DNA of 64,000 nt, from the NCBI GenBank assembly GCA_017311185.1, contig JAESUZ010005088.1:558001-622000 (forward strand). Direction: 5' to 3'. Below the pieces are notes generated by a model. That model searched no databases. It saw only the letters and a list, made by a program, of their open reading frames with translations, and was not told the DNA's origin. A program made the position numbers and the translations under genes. Of the stretch, positions 35,512 through 62,800 are shown piece by piece (the first letter of the stretch is position 1; every line of letters begins with the position of its first letter). The stretch is from Proteles cristata cristata. Taxonomy: Eukaryota > Chordata > Mammalia > Carnivora > Hyaenidae.

Positions 35512-35611
35512 AAATATGGAACGCTTCACAAATTTGCACGTCATCCTTGCACAGGAGCCATGCTGGTCTTCTCTGTATCATTCCAATTTTAAAGTATGTG
35601 CAGCCGAAGCT
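35512..35611 (-). pseudogene. U6 snRNA retrocopy
   Basis: The minus strand reads as U6 snRNA from GCTTCGGCTGCACATACTTT through GCATGGCTCCTGTGCAAGGA to GAAGCGTTCCATATTTG, with scattered substitutions. Directly after its 3' end on the same strand comes an A run (T run at 35499-35510), the mark of LINE-1 mediated retroposition. There is no U6-type promoter requirement to assess internally, so it is treated as a pseudogene. Confidence 0.9.
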
Positions 35612-36480
35612 ACTTGAAAAGAATTTGAATGGTGGTTTCTCGAAGAGTTAAACATAGCATTACCACCAGACCCAGTGATCCAACCCCTAGGTACGCACAC
35701 AAAAGAAGTGACCATAGGTACTCAAACGGGTGTCCCCGAGTTGTCACTGAAACATGATTCACAACTGCCAGAAGGTGGAAACTATCCAAATGGCTTTCAG
35801 TGGATGACTGCATGAACAAAGCATGGTCAAGCCGCACAAGAGAATGTTGTTCAGGCTTAACAGTGAAATTCTTTCTTTTTTTAAAAAATTAAAAAAAAAT
35901 TTTTTTTTATTTATTTCTGAGAGAGAGAGAGAGACAGTGTGAGCAGGGGAGGGTCAGAGAGAGGGAGATGTAGAATCTGAAGCAGGCTCCAGGTTCTGAA
36001 CTGGCTGTCAGCATGGAGTCCGACACGGGGCTCGAACCCATGAACCACGAGATCATGACCTGAGCTGAAGTTGGACGCTTACCCAGCTGAGCCACCCAGA
36101 CGCCCCGACAGTGAAATTCTAACACATGCTATGATGTTGGCGAGCCTTGAAACATTATGCTAAGCGAAGGAAGCCAGACGCAAAGGTCACATACAGCATA
36201 GCCCCATTTATATGAACTACCCAGAATAGGTAAACCGCACAGACAGAATGTGGAGGAGAGGATTCCGGGGATGTAGGGGAAGGGGAAGGAGAGATTGCCA
36301 ATGAGAAGGACGCGATCCTCTGGGAGCCGTGAAATGTTTTGGAATTGGATAGAGGTGGTGGTTGCACAACATCGTGAATGTTCTAAATGCCACTGGACTG
36401 TACGCTTTCAAATGGCTGATTTTTGGCTCAGTTAAAACAAAATCTCTCACCACAAGGAAAACAGCAGGCCCCGAAAGATT
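35612..36480 (+). mobile_element. LINE-1 ORF2 3' end fragment split by a SINE
   Basis: Contains the decayed L1 ORF2 C-terminal text (GGTGGAAACTATCCAAATGG, then ATTATGCTAAGCGAAGGAAG). The antisense SINE at 35873-36107 interrupts it and is bounded by the direct repeat ACAGTGAAATTCT at 35860-35872 and 36108-36120. Confidence 0.75.
35873..36107 (-). repeat. CAN-SINE, antisense, inserted in LINE-1
   Basis: Right end GAGCCACCCAGACGCCCC. Bounded by the 13-bp target-site duplication ACAGTGAAATTCT. Confidence 0.96.
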
Positions 36481-36516
36481 CAGCGGCAAGTTGCATTAAA
36501 CATTCAAATAAATACT

Positions 36517-36716
36517 GGCGCCTGGGTGGCTCCGTTGATTGAGTGTTCGACTTTGGCTCAGGTCATGATCTCTCAGTTCGTGAGTTCGAGCCCCATGTCG
36601 GGCTCTGTGCTGACAGCTCAGAGCCTGGAGCCTGCTTCAGATTCTGTGTCTCCGTCTCTCTCTGCCCCTCCCCACCTCTCAAAAATAAATAAACATTAAA
36701 AAAATTTTTTAAAGAA
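36517..36716 (+). repeat. CAN-SINE
   Basis: Head TGGCGCCTGGGTGGCTCCGT, tail AAAAATAAATAAACATTAAA. Confidence 0.95.
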
Positions 36717-36832
36717 AGGCAATGTACTAATATAATCCGTCACATCAACAGATTAAAGGATAAACAACTATTTATGATAAAAAAATTAGCAATGAGTGAG
36801 AGTATGTTTCCTTAACCTAATAAATAATATTG
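36717..36832 (+). mobile_element. LINE-1 ORF2 internal fragment
   Basis: CATCAACAGATTAAAGGATA followed by TTTCCTTAACCTAATAAA is a degraded copy of the L1 reverse transcriptase region. The LTR at 36831 truncates it. Confidence 0.6.
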
Positions 36833-37400
36833 TGGTAGTCATGAGACAGGGAAACTAAAGGAACCCCATGAAAAACTGCTTTGTTTGCTCCTTTTCCTGC
36901 TTGTTTTCGCTAGGACTCGCGCCCCTCCCTACCTTACACACACTTACAGCCCGGATAATGGTGTCCTCCATATAGAAGTCAAGGACTTCGCGATTTCTTT
37001 GCAGGCTTCCAGCACAACAGCTAACATCCAAGGCGTGACCAGGCAGGGTGGTCGAGAACGTTTTCTAGACATTTCACCAAGACCCCTGGCTCTCGGGGGT
37101 TATGGGAGACCCCTAAATACTGGGCTTTGTTTTTAACAGTTCAGGATGCTGGAGAAGGCACGTCACCAGACTACAATCCTCAATAAAACCCGCAAGCCCT
37201 GAGCAAAGATGAGACTCACTCTTCTTTCTTTCCAGTCTCCCAGATGCTCTGTCCGTATCTTCACTCTCTCTCCGTCTTCAATAAACGCTGCTCTTACTTC
37301 CTCTCGGCTCCCAATTGGTTTTCATCCTGTGCGAGACCAGGGACCCCTGCGGCTGATCTTTGTGGGACTCGCTCCGGGTCCTCACACCCAGCCGGCCAAC
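36831..37400 (+). mobile_element. Probable ERV1-type LTR (solo or truncated)
   Basis: It begins TGTGGTAGTCATGAGACAGG, has no SINE features, and carries AATAAA at 37279 followed by a CT-rich R/U5-like part. The sequence near 37358 (TTTGTGGGACTCGCTCCGGG) loosely recalls a tRNA-Pro type primer-binding region. It is inserted in LINE-1 sequence. No gag, pol or env remnants follow. Boundaries are approximate and the family unnamed. Confidence 0.5.
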
Positions 37401-37529
37401 TACATCAGCTCAAGTAACGTCCCCTGCAGCCCGTCTCCCAGAGATGTCCTGTCCTTCTCTCCAAGGCCTATACATCACCATTCATGGCAAAAGGGACTCT
37501 GAAGACATGATTAGGTTTCCGGACCTTGA

Positions 37530-37620
37530 AACAGGTCATTATCTCGGGATCTCCAGGTGATCCAATCTGATCATTCATACTCTGTCTCTCTCTCTCTCAA
37601 ATATAAATCAACATTAAAAA
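37530..37620 (+). repeat. CAN-SINE fragment, internally deleted
   Basis: Traces of CAGGTCATTATCTCGGGATC, then CATACTCTGTCTCTCTCTCT and AAATATAAATCAACATTAAA. Confidence 0.55.
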
Positions 37621-37929
37621 AATTAGGGTAGTTATTAGACTGATTACTAAATATTACCATTTATTAGTAGAAGGGCATATATTTTATCACAAATTTGTTT
37701 TAATATTTTTAAAACTATATTCCAGTGCAGTTGGTTTTCTTTGTAATCCTATGTATTGTATGAATTTAAAAATGTTAGTCTAAGAAGGGGTGCAAAGGCT
37801 TCACCAGTGTGCGGAAGGGGTCCACGGGACAAAAGCAGTTAAGAACTAGTCACACATGACACAAGTGGTCCACGCAGAGTCTGTCCTGGGGAAGCTCATG
37901 GACAGGGGCGTCAGGAGACCCGTGCACCG

Positions 37930-38403
37930 CGTCGGAAGCGACCTGAATGCTCATCACTGTAAAATGGATGGACTGGGGGATATTCATGCAGGGAATTCAC
38001 AGAAGTGGTTGCCTTTGGGTATTAGGTTTGGAGTTATGACAGGGAAGAATCACCCAGTAAAACACTGGTAAGGTTCCTTTTCTGAATTTGGATGGTTGGT
38101 GAACAGCCGCGCACTTAAAACTGCACATCTGCAAGTTCATCCAATCTTTGTATAGAAGCTGTTTCACAACAAATATTTTAAAATAAAAAGATGGATATGG
38201 AAGCAACTCACGTGGCCATCAGTAGACGAACAGATAAAGAAGAGGCGGCCCGTACATCCAGCAGAGCAGTACTCAGCCATAAAAAAGTGAAATCTCGCCA
38301 TTTGCAACAACCTGGGTGGAGCTGGAGGGTATAATGCTAAGTGAAGTTCGTCACAGAAAGACAAATCCCATATGATTTCACTGATATGAGGTATTTAAGA
38401 ATC
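37930..38403 (+). mobile_element. LINE-1 ORF2 3' fragment
   Basis: Includes GGATATGGAAGCAACTCACG, TACTCAGCCATAAAAAAGTG and ATAATGCTAAGTGAAGTTCG, all recognisable L1 ORF2 C-terminal text. It continues at 38622 after a SINE insertion. Confidence 0.7.
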
Positions 38404-38621
38404 GGGGCACCTGGGTGGCTCAGTCGGTTGAGTGTCCAACTTCAGCTCAGGTCACGATCTCGCGGTTCGTGGGTTCGAGCCCCGCGTCGGGATCTGTGCT
38501 GACTGCCAGCTCGGAGCCTGGAGCCTGTTTCAGATTCTGTGTCTCCCTCTCTCTCTGACCCTCCCCTGATCATGCTGCCTTTTTCTCTCTCAGAAATTAA
38601 AAAAAAATTTTTTTTTTAAAG
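38404..38621 (+). repeat. CAN-SINE inserted in LINE-1
   Basis: Head GGGGCACCTGGGTGGCTCAG. Short flanking repeat AAGAATC. Confidence 0.95.
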
Positions 38622-38885
38622 AATCAAAGAAAAGAAGAGACAAACCAAAAAAAAAAAAAAAAAAAGACTCTTAACTACGGAGAACAAACTGACGGTTTTG
38701 AGGGGAGACTGCGGGGGAGGCTGAGTGCAACAGGTAATGGGACGAAGAGGCGCTTAGCACGACGACCACTCGGCAACGTGTAGACTTGCTGACTGACTAT
38801 ATTGTGCACCTGAAACTAATGTCACACTGTAGGTTAATTTACTGGAATTAAAATTTAAAAATTAAATTTAAATTAAAAATACGAG
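38622..38885 (+). mobile_element. LINE-1 3' UTR, continuation
   Basis: CTCTTAACTACGGAGAACAA and ATTGTGCACCTGAAACTAAT are carnivore L1 3' UTR. It ends in an A/T-rich tail near 38880. Confidence 0.7.
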
Positions 38886-39120
38886 TTTAAATGAAAGAAG
38901 TGGTGATTACTAATCAGCACTGGTGAGCATGGGGGGAGGCAGGCAAAATGGAAAACAGTGGGGCCATATCTGTTAAAACCAGCGTGCCTGCTTTTTGACC
39001 TAAAAAAAAACCCTCTCTAAAAATATTCATACTTGCACAAAGATGTACACACAAATTTGTTCCCTAAAGTATTTTCTTTCTTTTTTCTTTATTTTTTGTG
39101 AATTATTTTTTCATTTAAAA

Positions 39121-39355
39121 AATTTTTTTTAAGTTTATTTATTTTGAGAAAAGGGGATTGCTTTTGTGACTTCGTGGTGAAATGTCATATTGAGTTGCAA
39201 ATTCAAAGAAGTGAGGGAGTGAGAGAGAATCCCAAGAAGGCTCTGCATTGTCAGCGCAGAGGCCGACGGGGGCTCAAACTCACAAACTGGGAGATCATGA
39301 CCTGAGCCAAAATCAAGAGTCGGACGTTTAACTGACTGAGCCCCCCAGGCACCCC
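39121..39355 (-). repeat. CAN-SINE, antisense, with internal unrelated segment
   Basis: Right end ACTGAGCCCCCCAGGCACCC. About 60 bp at 39155-39215 does not match the family. Confidence 0.85.
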
Positions 39356-39356
39356 A

Positions 39357-39457
39357 CGATTTTATTTTTAAGTAATCTCTACACCCAACATGGAGCTTGA
39401 AGTCACAACCCCAAGATCAAGAGTCACATGCTTTTCCAAATGAGCCAGCCAGGCGCC
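39357..39457 (-). repeat. Short CAN-SINE variant, antisense
   Basis: AAGTAATCTCTACACCCAAC and ATGAGCCAGCCAGGCGCC. Confidence 0.88.
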
Positions 39458-39459
39458 AT

Positions 39460-40121
39460 GGTCTATCTTTTTGGGGGAAAAAAGCAAAGAATAAGTGCTG
39501 GGGAAGATGTAGAGAAACCGGAACGCTGTGTACTGGGATGTGTGCAAATATAAAGACGTGCAGCCCTGGTGGAAAACAATTTTGCAGTCCCCCCAAAAAT
39601 TAGAAATGGATTTAACATATGATCCAGAAATTCCACTTCTGGGCATTTACCCAAATGAAAACAGGCTTTCAGAGAGGTTATCTGCAGACCCATGTTGATG
39701 GCGGCATCATTCACAGAGGCCAAAATGTGGAAGCAACCTGAGTGTCCATCGGCAGATGAACAGATGAGCAAGACCCAGGACAACCCACACACGGACTGTT
39801 ATTCAACCTTAAAACAATGGGAAGTTCTGGCATGTGCTACAACATGGATCAACCTTGAGGACGTTGAACTAAATGACATGAGGCAGTCACAAAAGACAGA
39901 TACTGTATGATTCCACTCATGTGAGGAACCGAGAATAGTCAAATTCATAGAGACACAGAGAAGAACGGCGGTGGCCAGGCGCTGGGGGCAGGGGGCATGG
40001 AGAATTACTGTTTAGTGGGGACAGAGTTTCAGCTTTGCAGGGTGAAAAAGAGTTCTGGAAATGGATGGTGATGGTGGTTTGCACAACAGTGTGAGTGTAC
40101 TTAAGGCCATGCAACTGTATA
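39460..40121 (+). mobile_element. LINE-1 ORF2 C-terminal and 3' UTR fragment
   Basis: The conceptual text KMWKQPECPSADEQMSKTQD and the later ACATGGATCAACCTTGAGGA match the L1 ORF2 C terminus. AGAGTTTCAGCTTTGCAGGG belongs to the 3' region. Several stops break it. Confidence 0.75.
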
Positions 40122-40320
40122 TATATGTATTTAATTTTGAGAGAGAGGGAGAGCATGAGCAGGGAAAGGACAGAGAGAGAGGGGGAGAGAGAATCCCAAG
40201 CAGGCTCCTTGCTGTCAGTGCAGAGCCCAATGTGGGGCTCGACCCCATAAACCATGAGATCATGACCTGAGCCGAAATGAAGAGTCAAACGCTTAACCGA
40301 CTGAGCCATCCAGGTGCCCC
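40122..40320 (-). repeat. CAN-SINE, antisense
   Basis: Right end ACTGAGCCATCCAGGTGCCC. Inserted in the L1 3' region. Confidence 0.95.
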
Positions 40321-40716
40321 AGTTTATTCCAAAATAATTTTTAAAGCTCGCATGTGTGTATCTATGTAAGTACAACCTAATTTGTGTGTGCGTATGGGTG
40401 TGTCTTATTATGCATTTGTAGGTTCATAGAAACTCGTCTGGAAAAGAGACCCCGAAAGCGGGTCTTTGGGGAAGGAGGGGGGCTGGGGTGAGGGAGGGCA
40501 TGCCGGAGCACTTCCGGTCCTGCTTTGCATATTCATGTATCATCTGGGCCTTTTCCAACAGCAGGTATTGGCATATCCATTGTATAATTCAACTTTTTTA
40601 AGTGTTTTAAGACCCAGGTGGCACTGAGCTAGATGCCTCATGGATTAATGACATTGGATTATCCCCAACCCGGAGACAATTTACTCTGCCCTAAGTACGC
40701 GGAGTGGCTGTCATTC

Positions 40717-40934
40717 TTTTTTTTTTGTAAATATTTTTATTTATTTCTAGGAGAGAGAGAGACAATGTGAGCAGGGGAGGGTCAGAGAGAGAGGGAGTCA
40801 CTGACAGAAACAGGCTCCAGGCTCCGAGCTGGCAGTCAGCACAGAGCCCGACGCGGGGCTCAAACCCACGAACCGCGAGATCATGACCTAAGCGAAAGTC
40901 GGACACATAACCGACTAAGCCACCCAGGCGCCCC
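40717..40934 (-). repeat. CAN-SINE, antisense, with perfect target-site duplication
   Basis: GAGTGGCTGTCATTC occurs at 40702-40716 and 40935-40949. The perfect repeat suggests a recent insertion. Confidence 0.97.
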
Positions 40935-40949
40935 GAGTGGCTGTCATTC

Positions 40950-42346
40950 CTGCATAAGGGACGTAGAAGCCTAACCAGGTGTTAGAAAAGAAGCTGATCT
41001 CATTCCTGCCTGTGAACTTGCAGTTTATTCTCGCATTGATTCACGGCTTAAAGCAAATCCAAAGGGATGGCCTGGCCCTGAGGCAGGACCACTGGCCTCT
41101 GTACCACCCTCTCCCCCCTCTCAGCTGTCATCCCTAACGAGCTGCCACCCTCCATCCCTGGGGCTGGTCATTCAACGTGCGAATGGAGACAGGTCTGCTT
41201 TGTGTGAAATGGACCGCCCACCGTGTTAGGGCGCAGAGGCTCACGGGGGGCGCCATGCCCAGGCTGGAGGGACAAATCGTCAGGACGGAGGGATTCAGGG
41301 CGGACACGGGCTACACTCCATCCAGTCGTAAAAACAAAGTACAACTTCCTCTTCAGTAAACTTAGTGGAATTATTCTCCCTTTGAAAAAAGAGACCTCAG
41401 CCAAGCATGCTGTTTGTGGTATGCCCACCTCTTTCGGCTCACGTATTTATTTTATTTTTCTAAGATTATGAAGAAATCTTCTTTTCATGTTTGTTTTTTT
41501 TGAGAGAGAGGGTTTTTTTTTTTTTTTAAAGTAATCTCTACCCCCAAGGTGGGGCTCAAACTCACAACCCCTAGATTAAGAGTCACACCCTCCACCGACT
41601 GGGGCCAGGCAGGCACCCCTCGAACATTATTTTGAAGCCAAGAAAAGATTTCCAGGAGCAGGCTGAAGTCAAAAAGAAAATATTTTTTTAAAAAGAGATG
41701 AGCCGCGGACATGGTCCCACGCAGAACGGAAAAGGCGAAATAGAGCGGCAGAGCTGTGAGGCCAGGTGGGGGGGTGTCATCGCGGTTGAGAATCAGAGCT
41801 GGCCCAGGACTGGTCTGGGAACCTGAAATGGCCCCTTCGGGCTGCAGGAAGCAGAGAGGGTGGTGGTGATGGAGGTGATAGTGATACGGGAGCATAGGGA
41901 AGCCTCCCTCCGGGTCTCACGGGAGCCCCAGGCCCGGCTGTCTCAGGCCAGAGCCGGATCGGGGAGATGGACCCACTCCAGAGGGACCCCACGCTCGGAG
42001 CGAACAGGGCGTGTCCAGGCCAGACGCAAACGGGATTTCCTGTGGCCCCTGCCTGCACACCTCACCGCCAGTCCCTCCCGCGTGATGACACACGCTCGGG
42101 CTGCTGACTCTCGGGTGTCACCTTGTCAGGTCCCCTTACTAAGGGCAAAGACAGGGAACTCCCTAAAAACAAAACAAAACAAAACACCCTGAGATTATTC
42201 TGCAGGTAAATTTCATGTTCTCGCTCCTTAGGGAACCAACGCCCTAGGATGGAGGGCACATAACCAGACCCTGAGATGAGACAGTCGGCGACACTAAAAA
42301 CAATACTTTACATTGAGTGTTTTACAGCCTAAGAAATGCACTTCCC
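40950..42346. other. Intergenic, unique, becoming GC-rich
   Basis: Holds one short SINE at 41512. Otherwise nothing recognised. Confidence 0.5.
41512..41619 (-). repeat. Short CAN-SINE variant, antisense
   Basis: AAGTAATCTCTACCCCCAAG to GGCCAGGCAGGCACCCCT. Confidence 0.85.
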
Positions 42347-42563
42347 AGGGGCGCCTGGGGGGCTCAGTCGGTTGAGCGTCCGACTTCGGCTCAGGTCATG
42401 ATCTCACCGTTTGTGGGTTTGAGCCCCGCGTTGGGTTCTGTGCTGACTGCTCAGAGCCTGGAGCCTGTTTAGGATTCTGTGTCTCCCTCTCTCTCTCTGA
42501 CTCTCCTCTATTTGTGCTCTGTCTGTCTCTCTCAAAAATAAATAAATGTAAAAAAATTTTTAA
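42347..42563 (+). repeat. CAN-SINE with perfect target-site duplication
   Basis: AAGAAATGCACTTCCC at 42331-42346 and 42564-42579 flank the element. Head GGGGCGCCTGGGGGGCTCAG. Confidence 0.97.
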
Positions 42564-45254
42564 AAGAAATGCACTTCCCTTTCATTGTGGCCTCTGAGCC
42601 TTCTGACAGTCCCACAGCCCAGGACAGACAGGTTCCTGACCTCCAGAGAGACGAGGGTTTTCTCCTTTTTATCACGGGTGACAACTTCAGCCCCTTGTAA
42701 CAGGCTGCTGGCCTCAAGGCTCAGGCTGGACGACACGGCGTGTGACTCTCTCCACGCTGGGGGAACAAGGTCTCCCAGTGACACTGGGTCAAGACGAGGG
42801 GCAGAGCAGTGGGACATACAGTGAGACCCCCTTTGTATTAAGTGTGAAAGACCCGAGTCACCCAGCTCAGGGATCGGTACACAGTAGGCGCTCAATAAGC
42901 TGTGGTTCCTCCCATGTCCTACTATTCAGCACGTGGGGAACAGAAGGAAGCCTTTCCTAAGTCCCATGGGAAGACAGGTACCGACTCCCACTTCAGAAGG
43001 AAAGGGTGGCCGCCGCTTTCCTAGACGGGCCCCAGGACCCGAGCCCGGCCGCCTCCTGCCCAGCGCCGGGCTGCGTCCTGCCCGGGAACTTTCTTCTTTT
43101 TCAAGGGGACTGAGCTCCGGGGTCAAGCTTGATTTCTGGACCCATGTCCTCCCTCGCCGCCCCAGAGAGCCGCGCAGACCCCAGGAGCTCTCAAAGCTGC
43201 AGCTACTGTCGTTGAGGTTGAGTGGGCCAAGTTGGACCTCTGCTGACCCCAGGCCTGGGAAGGGCCATCCGGTCAAGCTGGACGGGCCACACTCCTCAAC
43301 TCTGACTCCAGCTACTTGCAAATGTAGCCAGCCTCCCCCCGCCCCCCCGACTTCGGTTCCCAGGTTTGGTCTGCCTCCCAACCACCTCACCCCCACCCCC
43401 CACCCCCCCTCCGCCACCTCCCTACTTCCTGGAAGGAGGAGGGCAGGTGTACTCTCTCTGCACAGGAGAGCAGCTGGAGGGTGGGGGCTCTCACCTGCCA
43501 TCGATGTGCCTGAAGCCGTAATTCCTGCCCGGGCCAGAAGAGGCCTGAGGCTTAGATAAGGCGCCCAACCCCCCCAGTCCCTGCCCCCAAAACCCTTCTG
43601 GGGAAAACCCATCACTACGACACCTGAGCTCTGATAAGGGCTCCCCACAGAAATGCTCTTTTCATTGCTGGCCATTCTAGAACCACCTTTTCTGGCTGCC
43701 CTAAGGACACAAAAATGCAGATAATGTTTCCCTTCCTCTAGATCCCTGCAGAATTCCAGGGAGTTTATTCGGAGCTGGGGGCCAGGGGCCGGGGGCCGGC
43801 TGGTAAAACCCTGGTAATTTAGGAGAGTTCACAAATGCTCACTAGTAACATTTTCAGGTCGCTAATTTGTGACTTTCAAAGTGACAGGTCTCTGAGTTTT
43901 CTTCCCTTAGTGAAAGTGTATTTTACAGACCTCCCCAATTCGTCCCGCGGATCTCCCAGTTCCCCCCACCCAACCCCAATCGCTCTCTCCGGCTCCACAG
44001 AATCTCCATTTGACCTTGGTGTTCAAGATGTGGCAACTGTCCCAGAGGCTTCTTCCCACCCCACCCCAACAGGTTCCCCACCACCGCCTCCCATGTCTGT
44101 ACCTCGAGCCTCCCATCCGGGGCCTGCAGCAGGCCTGCTCAGGGACTTTGAGCCAAGAAGGATTGGGTTCCTCCTCCACGGCTCCCTGAGTCAGTTCCAG
44201 GCCTTGCTTCCCCAGCCTCACCTCCAAGATCCCCCTCAACCGGTCCCCTTGGTGTCCCTCCACACCCCATGTGCTCCTGCCTCAGGCCATTTGCACATCC
44301 GGCTTCTCCTTCCTGGAATGCTAACAGACCTGCCTCGTGCACACCTAAGTCTCCACAGATTTTCCGAGGTCCCCTTCCAGAGAGGGCTTCTGGAACATGG
44401 CTGCAAAAGACAGCCCCATCGCTGCCTCCTGAGCCTCCTTTCCTTCTCAGAACACGAAGTCTCTCCTGCGTCCCTTCCCTAGCAGTGTCTCTACAGCCTC
44501 ACCGTTTCTCCAGCCGTAGTTACAGATCTGCATTTGACAGTTATCTGCCCGTCTCCTCAAGCCGGGGTCAGCAGGCTGCCGCCCGAGGGCCAGACCCGCG
44601 CGGCCGCCTGGAGTCAGGAGCTGTGGATGCAACCACCACCAGTGCCTAAAGTGTGCCTTTGTCTGTCTCGGCGCCACGGGGCCGGAGTCGTCGTGAGGAG
44701 GGCTCTGCGACCTGCACGTTTAAAACAGTTACCAGCTGGCCCCTGGCGAAGGCTCGCTGACATCCGTTCTTTGCCAGAGGAAGGAGAGGGGAGGGAACAG
44801 GAGGGAGGAAGCAAAGGCACCGCGGTGACACCGGGTGGCTCCGCGCGGCTCTAGGCCCTTGTTCGGGGCTCAGCTCTGGGTGCAGCAGCCCGAGCCCCGG
44901 GCCCCTCCTCGGCCGCCGCAGCACTCGCCGGCTCCTGCCAACAGCCCGGGAGTCGTTCCTGCTCGGGGGCCGCCGGACCTGCGTTCCTGGGGGGGCTCTC
45001 CTCGGGGACAGGGTGACTGCCAGGGGCTCCGGGCTGCCTGCACGTCCTCCTGACCGCTGGGCGGAGAGAACGCCGCCAGCAGGCTCGGCTGAGGCCCCGG
45101 GGGGGGGAGGGGGGGAAGCCCACGGGGCCCAGGGCCCCTGCTGTCATCACCGGAGGAAGGGAAGACGGAGGCTGCACCAGCCTTGGAAGGTTCTCACTTC
45201 GTCTGAGGACCCCTTCTGCCGCGTCAAAAGGAGGCAGTCTGCAGAAATTCACTA
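42564..45254. other. Intergenic GC-rich block between the genes
   Basis: GC-rich, free of CAN-SINEs, with an L2 copy at 44200-44500. The longest open frame (42926-43675, minus, 249 codons) has low-complexity composition and no recognisable domain. Confidence 0.5.
44200..44500 (+). repeat. L2 element
   Basis: CAGGCCATTTGCACATCCGG, TTCCTGGAATGCTAACAGAC and the later CCGAGGTCCCCTTCCAGAGA are L2 text in the right order. Confidence 0.65.
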
Positions 45255-45673
45255 CTACAGCCGACTTCGGGGGTATCTTTTAATAGCACATTAATGATAC
45301 GCAATTAACAAATGGGAGGAAATCACAGCCTCTTAAACCTTGGCTTTCATCCTTTGCCTTCTTGCTGTCACAAACGCGGTCACTATTCGTTCACCTCGGT
45401 GGCTGCATCAACAGCTAACAGCCGTGAGTGAGGCTCACAAGGAGTTGATTTCACAAACAACAAAGGGGAAACCAGACATAAATGCAAACAATCAGCAGTT
45501 CGCTAAATGCCATCTATCGACAGTCAAGGTTGGGGTGGGGGGACGCGAGCGCAGGCGTCGCGGGCGGGGACCAGGCTCCTCTGCACGCTGACGGCTCCCT
45601 CTGCTTAGAGTGAGCGCGGGGGGAATGGCTGCAGACGGCCTGTTTCTCTAGCTCACTCTCGAAGGCGCCCGCT
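45255..45673 (-). other. PARK7: PARK7 3' UTR, end uncertain
   Basis: The first 60 nt after the stop resemble the human UTR (a segment reading TAGAGAAACAGGCCGT is recognisable). The human cleavage region is also recognisable as GGCATTTAGC (reverse of 45501-45513), but the hexamer just upstream is GATAGA instead of AATAAA. A usable variant ATTAAA lies further on at 45283-45278, which would give a UTR of about 410 nt. Confidence 0.6.
45278..45283 (-). terminator. Candidate PARK7 polyadenylation signal ATTAAA
   Basis: ATTAAA on the minus strand is the commonest natural variant hexamer. It is the first good hexamer I see downstream of the degenerate orthologous signal. Alternative: cleavage still occurs near 45490 with the GATAGA hexamer and the T/GT-rich sequence after it. 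Confidence 0.4.
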
Positions 45674-62509
<16,836 letters not shown>

Positions 62510-62595
62510 CGCACACACGCACGCACGCACGCACGCACGCACGTCGCCAGGGTTCGGGCCCTCAGCCCCGCACTGCGCAGACGCACGCCGCCCCG
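62510..62595 (-). other. PARK7: PARK7 non-coding exon 1 (approximate)
   Basis: The minus strand reads GTCTGCGCAGTGCGGGGCTG, which I recognise as the start region of human PARK7 mRNA, followed by a GTGC-rich repeat also present in human. No convincing donor is visible at the human position, so the 3' edge is undefined. Confidence 0.5.
62512..62543. repeat. ACGC tetranucleotide microsatellite in PARK7 first exon region
   Basis: A run of ACAC/ACGC units on the + strand (GCGT on the PARK7 strand). It coincides with the repeat-rich part of human PARK7 exon 1, where a short insertion/deletion polymorphism is known. Confidence 0.85.
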
Positions 62596-62735
62596 CCCCC
62601 CCGTCCACGCCCTGCCCCGCCTCCCCGGTACGGCGCAGACGCCCGTCTTTCCTCCGCCCCCCGCAGCCTGATCACGCGCAGGCGCACGACGCCCGGCTTC
62701 TCATTCTGCCCCGCCCCCCCGGGACTGCGCAGACG
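62571..62735. promoter_or_regulatory. Cluster of four NRF1-like motifs at the PARK7 promoter
   Basis: ACTGCGCAGACGC at about 62572, GGCGCAGACGC at about 62632, ACGCGCAGGCGCAC at about 62674 and ACTGCGCAGACGC at about 62724. They are spaced 40-60 bp apart and resemble the palindromic NRF1 site (TGCGCAnGCGC). NRF1 control fits a gene linked to mitochondrial stress, but binding is inferred. Confidence 0.5.
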
Positions 62736-62800
62736 CCCGCCGCCCAGGCCCCCACTTCCTCCTCAACCCCGAGCCGCCCGTACTGGCGCTGCTCGTCCCT

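Noticed and set aside
39692..39910. Open frame with MWKQPECPSADEQ as a host gene
   Set aside because: It is the decayed C terminus of LINE-1 ORF2.
42926..43675. Minus-strand 249-codon open frame
   Set aside because: Low-complexity composition and no recognisable domain, start context or exon structure; an overlapping frame on the other strand is just as open.
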